Shown here: positions 56,750 to 64,000 of the stretch, one piece after another
How the letters are laid out: every line of letters begins with the position of its first letter
Position numbering within the stretch: position 1 is the stretch's first letter
Origin: Monosiga brevicollis MX1
Lineage: Eukaryota > Opisthokonta > Choanoflagellata > Craspedida > Salpingoecidae
DNA length: 64,000 bases
NCBI RefSeq assembly: GCF_000002865.3
Contig: NW_001865041.1
Location: forward strand, 392,421-456,420
Reading direction: 5' to 3'
The notes under the pieces: model-generated
Told to the model about the DNA's origin: nothing
Database searches by the model: none
What the model saw: the letters and a program-made list of their open reading frames with translations, nothing else
Translations under genes and position numbers: made by a program

Positions 56750-58317
56750 TTAGACGAGGTAGCCCGTGGGGAAGTTTTTGAGTTCAATCTCGGCTTCAAC
56801 GGCGTCACGGAGGAGGTCCAGGGTGGGGGCAGGATGCTTGTATTCAAAACCAAGGGCCTCAATCTTGCTGCCGTCGACCGCGAGGCTGTTGTTGTAGAGA
56901 AGCTCTTTGTCCAAATACGGGGTCAAAGGCGTGTTGCCGATGTCGGCGTCGACACACATGCGTGACCAAGGCTCCATGTGCTTCTCGTTGGAGGTTTCAA
57001 CGACGGCAGACATGTTGAGGCGGGCCATGTTGGACAGGGTGCTGCCGACAAAGCCGACCTCGATGCCAAAGAGCTGGGCCAAGAGATCGGCCACGCTACC
57101 CTGTGTAGAGTTGGCTTTGTCTGCCAGATTGTAAACCTCGCCCTTGACACCACGCTCCGCGATGGTCCAGAGGGCCGCGGCCACGTCGCTGACGTGGACG
57201 GTGTTAATGCAAAGCTTATCCGACCAGAGAAACTTCATCGTCTCGCCCAGCTTTTTGTAGACGGCAGCCGTGATGAGGCGAGGCATGAGTCCTTGGCGAT
57301 CACTGACGCCGTAGACGTTGGCCGGCCGTACAATACAGTAGTCCAGGCTGCAGGCAGAGTTCGGATTGTCAGGACAGGCTTGGTGTGAGTCATAATGCTC
57401 AAAAAGACTTTGTGCCGTGCGGCGGCGCTGGGTCAGCAGAAGGGTTATAAGCGCGAGCTTGACCATGAAAACTCACCCATCAATGGCCTTGAGCTCGTTC
57501 TCAACTGCCAGCTTCTTTTCGGCCAAAGCGGTCCACGGTTTGACCTTACCGTCTTCCGCCGATGCTTTCTGTGTGGGAGCAAGATTGAAGTGCGGGAGCA
57601 GGCAGCACACGGGCATCAGCAAGTGGCACAACTAAAAAGATCGCGTTTACTGGCCAAAGCGCACCCCACCTTGTCAGCGGCGTAGACCTGCGCGGTAGAG
57701 AGCTCGATGAAGCGACGGCAGCCGCTCTGGGCAGCGGCACGAGCACATTTGACCGAGAGATCGAAGACTGATTCTTGATAGACCTCGGGGGCCTGGCCGT
57801 ACGTCGTGAGGCCCGCGCAATTGAAAACAAAATCAAAAGCACCACCGTCACGCGCAAAGGCCTTTTGAATGGTGGCATCGCGGGTCAAATTGCCTTGCTG
57901 AAAGTCGACCTTTTCAAAGGCGGCTTGTTGGCGAGCCGTCAGATACCTAGACGAGCGCATCGTTCAAGCCAGGCGTGAGTCGTCATGGCGCAACAGCACA
58001 CGGTCATATGAGCAGGACAGGGGAGCAAGCCAGCTCACGCCGTCTGCAGGATGGCTTTGTCGACAACGCGGATGACATCAGCTAGGTTATTCTCCACCAG
58101 ATAAACCACGAGGTTGCGTCCGATAAAACCGGCACCTGTTCTCCGCCCGCCAGATCGAAAGCAAGCTTCGGTGAGGGAAAACAAAAATGGGCAAGGCAAG
58201 ATTGCCTGGGTTTGGGTCCAGGACGGGAGGGCTTGGGCGTGGAAGGAGAGAGAGAGGGAGAGAGAGAGCAAGAAGAGATCAATGCGACTGACCGCCGAGA
58301 ACAAGGGCACTGGGCAT
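56750..58317 (-). CDS. extended SDR (NAD-dependent epimerase-like), catalytic Tyr missing
   Basis: An extended short-chain dehydrogenase of the epimerase / 3-beta-HSD type. Exon 1 starts MPSALVLGG at 58317. The next exon gives GTGAGFIGRNLVVYLVENNL, the Rossmann glycine motif, then YLTARQQAAFEKVDFQQGNL, FDFVFNCAGLTTYG and FIELSTAQVYAADK. In the following exon the usual YxxxK position reads KPWTALAEKKLAVENELK: the segment aligns with family sequences that have KYKLQAE there, but the Tyr is Lys. After an intron come LDYCIVRPANVYGVSDRQGL and INTVHVSDVAAALWTIAERG. The end NFPTGYLV precedes TAA 56750-56752. The fold is intact; oxidoreductase activity by the standard mechanism is doubtful. Substrate unknown. 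Confidence 0.82.
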
Positions 58318-58827
58318 CTTGGTGATCTGTGTGTGTGTGTGTGCTTCGAAAGGTCAAGTGGGGGACTGATGGGTGCTGACGCCAAAGGACCAACCCTACT
58401 TGGCAGTACAGCCAGGTAGTCGCATGAGCTGGTGATTGGAACTGCCATGCGCTCGCGTGGGCATGGAAAAACACAGGTCGAGAGATTGGGCAGAGCAAGC
58501 CTCCCCAGGCTCACTCAGCCTTCTCCGCGGGGCAAGCGGAGCCCGGTTCGGGAAGCACATAGCATAGCGTATTGAACCAACCCAAGTGTTGTATTGTTGG
58601 CAAGCTCGAGTCCTAGGATGGTTCTGGGCGAGGTATGTGAGGGCCAAAAAAAAAAAAAAGAAAAAAAAAATGAGCGCCACCGTCTCATCATCACAGAGCA
58701 AGAAGCCAATCCAAGCCCAAGCTCGATTTCACGAGTCACAGTGCGTCTCACTCATTCAAGGCAAGGCAAAAGACAAGCATCTACCCAGCAGGGGCAGGCG
58801 GTACCAAAAAGGAGGAGGATCCACACA

Positions 58828-58882
<55 letters not shown>

Positions 58883-59374
58883 AACGCTTTGGATTGGCAT
58901 TTGCAACCACACTCAGTTCGTGTCCGCCCTTTTGGTTTGGCATTTTGGCTGACAGTTTGTAAGCACCATGGTCACTGCATTCGAGATTTGTTGGGATTTT
59001 TAGTGTCCGCAGTTTGAGTGGTATGTTGACTGCGTTCGTTCGTCGGCGTTGGCCTGTGCTTGCTTGTTGGCATGCCCGACGGTGTTATTTCAACATCAAC
59101 ACCGAGCCAGCTTGTGGGAGGTAGCAGCAGGCGCGTTCACTCCCCTCTTGGTTTGCCTTTTTGCCTGTGCGCCCGCAGAGATAAAGACGGTTTATTCAAT
59201 TGGTCAAGCGCTTGGCCGGCGGCAAGTTGCAGCCCGTCCTTTGCAGAACAGGTGCGATCAAGCCGAGCTCGCTCCGACACCTCTTTCGTCTTCAGTGTCA
59301 GGGCACCCGTTCCCACGTATGAGCTCGGCTACTTCCACCCCTTGAGCGCGGTCCTGCATACGACCAAGTCCACC
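58318..59374. promoter_or_regulatory. divergent region SDR / MFS transporter, GA-rich
   Basis: A 1.06-kb gap between head-to-head starts. It contains A-rich tracts near 58647-58671 and a (GA)n microsatellite at about 58829-58879. The MFS frame is open upstream to 59060 with another ATG, but the context at 59375 is better. Confidence 0.4.
58829..58879. repeat. (GA)n microsatellite
   Basis: About 25 GA dinucleotides in the divergent intergenic region. Confidence 0.95.
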
Positions 59375-60733
59375 ATGGGAGACACGGGCGTTTCAGCCGC
59401 TTCAGGCAAACCGTCAGCGACCATGAGTCAGAGGTCCCTCATCATCTTGCTCTGGGCCTCGCAAATGTTCTCCATGATGGCGGACGACATTCAAAAGTTT
59501 GCCCTCAAAATTCACAGTCACGACGAGAGCATGCTCAACATGACGGGCTTCATAATTGCCGTGGAGGTACCGGCCCTCCTCATTTCCCCACTGGCTGGAG
59601 CCTTTGTTGATCGCAGCAATAAGTACCAGGCCATCTTCGTGGCCGATATCATTGCCGTGCTGTCTACCGCCATCTTGGCCGCGACCGTACTCCACGACGA
59701 TGCCGATACCACCAGTTGGCCCATCATCTTCTGTGCCTCGGCGCTCTCTTCCATAGCCAACGTGATGCAATTTCCCGCCTTTCAGGCCCTCATGCGGACC
59801 CACGTCTCTCCAGACGACATGGCCATGTTCACCCAGTCTGCCCCTGCGCTCTCCATGCTCATTGCCCCGCTCTTGGGCGCGCAGCTTCTCGAACACTTTG
59901 GGCTCAAGTTTGTCTTCTCTCTTGGGGGCATCTCCTGGGCCTTGGCCACTGGCGTCCTTCTTTTCTGCAAGCAGCGCGAAGGCATCACTGCGCCATCTGC
60001 CATGCCACCCATTCAAAAAGAGGCGCAAGCGTCAGTAGCAGACACGCCAGCCGCCACAGATGGCGTGGTTGCTACCTTTTGGAGCCTCGTGGCCGATGCC
60101 CGGGAGGCCGTGCAGCTGGTGGCTAACCACCGAATCCTCCAAGCGGCTGGTGCGCTGATGCTGGCAGGCTTTTTGGCCGTTGGTGTCACCCAAACCATGA
60201 TGATGCCTCTTGTTCTGGCTCTGGCCGACCGCGCCACCCTGGGCTACGTCATGACCTTCTCCGGCGCGGGGGCCATCCTTGGCCTTGGCTTTCCCAAATT
60301 GCTCAAGGTGGGCCAGTGGCCGGGCCGCCTCTACGTTTGGCTCAGCTTGGGCCAGGCTGGACTGCTTGCTGCCTGCGCCATCGTGCCCTCCGCCTGGCTC
60401 CTGTTGGCCATTGCCGCCGTCTACATGATGCTGATTCCCACCACCCGCTCGTGCCGCTTGGCCCTCATCCATGGCCACGTGCCTGCCCGCATGACTGGTC
60501 GCATTCTCTCCATGCAAAAAGGTATCATGCAAGCCTGCGTGCCCCTTGCCGCGGCGGTGGGTGGGCCCATTTATGTGCTCCTGGCCCCCCTCCTTGAGGA
60601 TTATCGCCACCTCCACCCCGAGCCTGCAGCAGCCACCCAGTTTCTTTGGGCAGCCGGCCTACTCTTTGCCACTGCTATTGTCATGCGCCCGGATCTCACA
60701 GCAGCTGACCCTCCGCGAAAAAAACAAGATTGA
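59375..60733 (+). CDS. intronless MFS transporter (MFS_3/EntS-like)
   Basis: About 452 residues with around twelve hydrophobic segments in one uninterrupted exon. After a short Ser/Thr-rich leader come RSLIILLWASQMFSMMADDI, VPALLISPLAGAFVDRSNKY (with the PLAGAFVDR loop between TM2 and TM3 that is typical of bacterial MFS_3 and enterobactin-exporter-like proteins), and ASALSSIANVMQFPAFQALM. A cytoplasmic linker near residue 215-240 separates the two halves. The second half has FSGAGAILGLGFPKLL and RMTGRILSMQKGIMQACVPL. The substrate is unknown; family members export small molecules. In this window nearly every other gene has introns, so the lack of introns and the bacterial-type pattern fit acquisition from bacteria or a retro-copy. 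The start at 59375 has a CACCATGG context. Confidence 0.8.
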   Translation: MGDTGVSAASGKPSATMSQRSLIILLWASQMFSMMADDIQKFALKIHSHDESMLNMTGFIIAVEVPALLISPLAGAFVDRSNKYQAIFVADIIAVLSTAILAATVLHDDADTTSWPIIFCASALSSIANVMQFPAFQALMRTHVSPDDMAMFTQSAPALSMLIAPLLGAQLLEHFGLKFVFSLGGISWALATGVLLFCKQREGITAPSAMPPIQKEAQASVADTPAATDGVVATFWSLVADAREAVQLVANHRILQAAGALMLAGFLAVGVTQTMMMPLVLALADRATLGYVMTFSGAGAILGLGFPKLLKVGQWPGRLYVWLSLGQAGLLAACAIVPSAWLLLAIAAVYMMLIPTTRSCRLALIHGHVPARMTGRILSMQKGIMQACVPLAAAVGGPIYVLLAPLLEDYRHLHPEPAAATQFLWAAGLLFATAIVMRPDLTAADPPRKKQD

Positions 60734-61249
60734 GCTGACTTTCAAGGAGGCTGCCACGAGAACCTGGCTCAAGGCTCGTTTTTGACGACGGTCGGGTGAT
60801 GGCAAAGGGGTCGGCAATACACTGCCTCGAGGTGATATTTGAAGAAGCCGCCATCAATTGCACCTGCGCGAGCTGTTCAAGCCATTACCGTCAAGTCAAA
60901 ATAATACGGTTCCCGTGCAAAGGAGAGTCGCTCCAAACAAGAAAAACAAAAAAAAAAAAAAAGAAGAAGAAAAAACGACAACAACGTTCGAGCCGGCCAA
61001 TCAGCCAACCAACCAATCAATCAACCATCCAACTCTTTAAGCAAACTCAACAGTGTAAAAGTCACCGGCAGAGGTCTGAAATAGTACAAGCACAACACTG
61101 CGAGGTGCACACAGTCACAACCCAAGCGCCCAAGAGCCTTGGGGCAGAGGGGCAACACCACGGCATGACCACACTGAAACACACAAATGAGGCTCCCAAT
61201 TCATGAGCCAACAGGCTTTATCTGCCATCCTGACAGTTGAGTCGGGCTC
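60734..61249. other. intergenic between convergent MFS and DLG genes
   Basis: No gene is seen. An A-rich tract at 60940-60975 and short AACC/AATC repeats near 61000-61025 lie in this 3'-flank region. Confidence 0.4.
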
Positions 61250-64000
61250 TCACGGCAGCTGGGCCTTCCCAAGAGGGGCCCAAAATGGTTCACGAGATTG
61301 CATGCTGAGCGTATCCAGAACGCGGCGGTAAGTGCTATCCAGGTCCAGATTGGAAATCACCTTTGTAAACAGGTGACGGTAATCCCGTTCCACCTGCTGT
61401 GAAAGTGCAAAGACCTCGCGTGCCGTTTCCTCGGAAAAGTGAGGGTTCTGTTGGCGCAGCGACGACACAGAGTCGGGCTTGAGGTAAATGACGATGGGGA
61501 ACAGCTTGTGGGCATGCAACTTCGGGATGGCCGACACGGACACGTCGAGGATGCAGCTCAACTGCTGCTGCACGACTTGCTGCACTGAGGCAATAGAGGT
61601 GCCGTACAAATGCGCGCGATACTGGCCCGCTTCGATAAACTCGCCGTCTTCAATGGCCTTGGTCATAGCAGCCATACTCACAAAGTGATAATCCTCGCCC
61701 TCGCGCTCTCCTGGGCGCGGGTCGCGCGTCGTGTGTGGCACACATGAACCAAAAACCGTGGGATACTCGTCAATGAGTTTATCAGTGATGTGGTCCTTGG
61801 AGGGTCCCAACACGAGGAGGGGCCGCGGCTCCTGCGTTGTGGCCTGATGCAGCTGTACTGCCTCGTACACACCCCGGCGACGGCCGGAGAAGCCATTGGA
61901 CACGTTGGATGACGACTTGCGGCGACCAAAGCTCAAGCGCCTGCGTTGAAGGCATTCAAGGAGCAGAACAACAGTAGCAGCACGCTAGTATCGTCAGGGC
62001 GCAAGGAAGGTGCGTAGGAAGTGGGGCTGGCGGGTCAAGTCGGAACGGAGATCAACATACCGAGCAAAGCGGAATGAAAAGGATCGCTTGCGTTTGCCTT
62101 GAGAGCCCTACAACAGTAGCATCGACAAGAGCACATGGCGACCATGGCGCACAGCGTGGGTGAGCAAACAAAAGAGGCAAACTTTGGTATTTCCCCCGTC
62201 GGAAGCACTGCCCCTCTCGGGTTTGCTTCACCGAGCCCTTGTGCAAACACAAACCAAGACAGCTTCATGCTCTGCCTCGTTGCTGTTCGAGCCATCATGG
62301 GCAATGTCGCCGAGCATGCGCTCAGCCCTAGAAAATATCGAGTTTCAAAGGCAAGGGGTAATCAGAGGACGCCGCCACAGGCAGGACAGAGCAACGTCAA
62401 AAGTATGCTGCGTGCTTTTTCTTCTTTCTTCTCCCTTGCCGTTAGCCCGACGCCGAACATTGCGTGACTGTCGTACCGAGCACGGGAAGGGATGAGGCCC
62501 TTGACGTTGGTGCGGACATCTTGCACTTCCCACCAATCAGCATGAATGTCCTTAATGAGCACAAACACGTCGTGTAGGGTAACGCTGGACAAGCATGGCA
62601 AAAGTGGTGTCAGCGACGGGGCTCAATGCAGGATAGCAAGCACCGGTTGGCGGCATATGGGCCAAGGAGCCCTGGCACGGTCAGCACGGACGCACCGGAA
62701 AAGGTGTTTCTTGCGAAACTTGGAGGCGACGCTCGAGTCTTGCGCAGGGTCATAATCAAACAGGGCACGCAAGCAAAGGCTGTCTTGGGGAATTTGATTG
62801 AGCTCCTTGCTCGTTTCAATCGTGTTGGCTTGGACGGCGGCCATACGCTGCTTGTACAAGTCGTACATGCCGGGGTTGGCGGTTAGGTTGAGGGTCATGA
62901 CACCATCAGTAATGTGTTTGACCAGGTTGGCGGCTTGGCGATAGCTGGCCAAGGCGAGGTCCTGGCCGTTCATGGAAAGAATCTGATCACCCTCAAATAC
63001 TTGTCCACTCTCAATCGCAGCACCCTCGGGCAAAATGCGCGAGATAAAAATGCCCACGGGCTCACCCTCCTCTGCAGGCCCGGCCTTGGCAGGGCCAAGC
63101 AGGCTAAAGCCAAAGCCAGCCTTGCCCTTATAGAGAGTGACGGTGCGCAGATCTGACATCTTATCGGCCGCGTCAAAGGGCGAGGCCTCAAGCTGCAGGC
63201 TTGCGTTGACTTGCCCAAACGACTTGAGCGTGCCAGTGCGGGTGATGGGCACGGCAGCCGGCTTTTTGAGGCCGAGCGAGCGACTCAGCTCAGCTGTGGC
63301 CTTGTGAAAGGCGTTGTGCTCCACAACGAGCACAATCGGACTGGCAGGGTTGCGCAGCATCTCAACCGCGCGCTAACAAATTGCGCAAGAGAACGAGAGG
63401 CGGCACAACGAGGGAGAGAGAGAGAGGAAAAAAATAGTAACACGTCAAAATCGGGTGAGCAAGCCAAGCGAGCTGTGAGTTACTGAACGGTTCTTGCCTG
63501 CACATGCGAGGCACGGTGCGTGTGTTTCTCAAAGCCACCTCCATTTTCGAGTCATGTGTGCAGGTGGAACAACTCACCTCATGGGTAATTTTCTCGCAGG
63601 ATTCCCCTTGCACAGAGAGGACCCGATCGCCGACGGCGAGGCGACCGTCTTCCTTGGCGGCGGAATCGGGAATGATCTTGCTGATAAAAATGCCATCATC
63701 GCCGGCGATATGGGGGCTGCCTTGGCCCCCGGCAATGGTAAAGCCCAGTCCGCGGCCATGCTGGCGGTGTAGACTGATGGTTTCGGTGTGCGTCATCATG
63801 ATCGAGGCACTCGACTCCTGGCGCGCACGTGGCTTGGTCGCGTTGAGCGCCCCGTGAAGCACCACCATCTAAGTTCAAGTTGGCAGTGCATAATGTTGGC
63901 GGCAAGAATAAGAGCAAATGAGGCCAAGCGGAGAGGCTGTCATTGCCATGGGCGCAAAGTGAAAGGGGCTTGAGTGGGGGGACGAAAACGGATGGGAGCC
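61250..64000 (-). CDS. DLG1: DLG-type MAGUK (PDZ-PDZ-SH3-GK), 5' end unresolved
   Basis: A discs-large/PSD-95-type scaffold. Reading on the minus strand from the right edge: an exon (to 63868) with a PDZ domain, TETISLHRQHGRGLGFTIAG and DGIFISKIIPDSAAKEDGRL, continuing into EMLRNPASPIVLVVEH; a second PDZ (RTVTLYKGKAGFGFSLLG, VGIFISRILPEGAAIESGQV, about 62880-63150); an SH3 domain (LCLRALFDYDPAQDSS, then VFVLIKDIHADWWEVQDV); a basic hinge; and a guanylate-kinase-like domain (61250-61936) with LLVLGPSKDHITDKLIDEYP, GSCVPHTTRDPRPGEREGED and EFIEAGQYRAHLYGTSIASV. The GK P-loop lacks the Walker lysine pattern, as in animal DLG, so it should bind ligands rather than act as a kinase. Stop TGA 61250-61252. 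A first PDZ or L27 domain, if present, lies beyond the window. Confidence 0.92.

Noticed and set aside
59060-59374. N-terminal extension of the MFS frame to an upstream ATG
   Set aside because: The added 105 residues are Ser/Arg/Pro-rich without conserved pattern, and the ATG at 59375 has a better context right before the transporter core.

Overview
This window is nuclear DNA from a small, intron-rich, gene-dense eukaryote. About twenty-one protein-coding genes fit into 64 kb, most split by short GT-AG introns, with intergenic gaps mostly of 0.2-1.2 kb. The gene set combines general eukaryotic housekeeping genes (LSM8, SPT4, RPL5, POLE, FPPS, mS38) with genes typical of ciliated holozoans: a Tectonic transition-zone protein, a KIF28/KLP6-like kinesin-3, a TBC1D1/TBC1D4-type RabGAP, a UBF-like HMG protein and a DLG-type MAGUK. 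A choanoflagellate (Monosiga/Salpingoeca-like) is the most economical guess. This is inference from gene content and architecture; no marker here proves the species.

Left third (0-20 kb): LSM8 (-) and a dihydroflavonol-reductase-like SDR (+) share a divergent promoter. They are followed by Tectonic (+), a host gene built from a pogo/CENP-B-type transposase (+), the TBC1D1/4-like RabGAP (+), FPPS (-) converging on it, and a secreted PNGase F-like amidase (+) diverging from FPPS.

Middle (20-43 kb): a roughly 14-kb gene for the catalytic subunit of DNA polymerase epsilon (+) with all exonuclease, polymerase, Fe-S and zinc motifs; a UBF-like multi-HMG protein (-); SPT4 (+); RPL5 (-) with a start codon alone in its first exon; and a small protein matching the BAH part of ARID5 but lacking the ARID (+).

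Right third (43-64 kb): a secreted Dcr2/PAP28-like metallophosphoesterase (-); a YOD1-type ubiquitin-like domain fused to an unrecognised helical region (+); a secreted GH99-like protein (-) whose start codon lies inside the last codons of the upstream ABITRAM/Simiate gene (-); a KIF28-like kinesin-3 ending in a CAAX box (+); mitochondrial ribosomal protein mS38 (-); a second extended SDR that lacks its catalytic Tyr (-); an intronless MFS_3-like transporter (+); and a DLG MAGUK (-) running off the right edge.

Most neighbours are arranged head-to-head (shared short promoters) or tail-to-tail. No rRNA, tRNA, CRISPR, LTR or virus-like element was recognised. Microsatellites are common in introns and promoters. 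The most unusual observations are the ABITRAM/GH99-like coding overlap, the CAAX-ended kinesin, the pogo-derived gene that lost one catalytic Asp, and two adjacent POLE introns that are stop-free and multiples of three, one of them carrying a 9-bp minisatellite. Gene models were built by eye from splice consensus and remembered family sequences; no alignment or database search was run.
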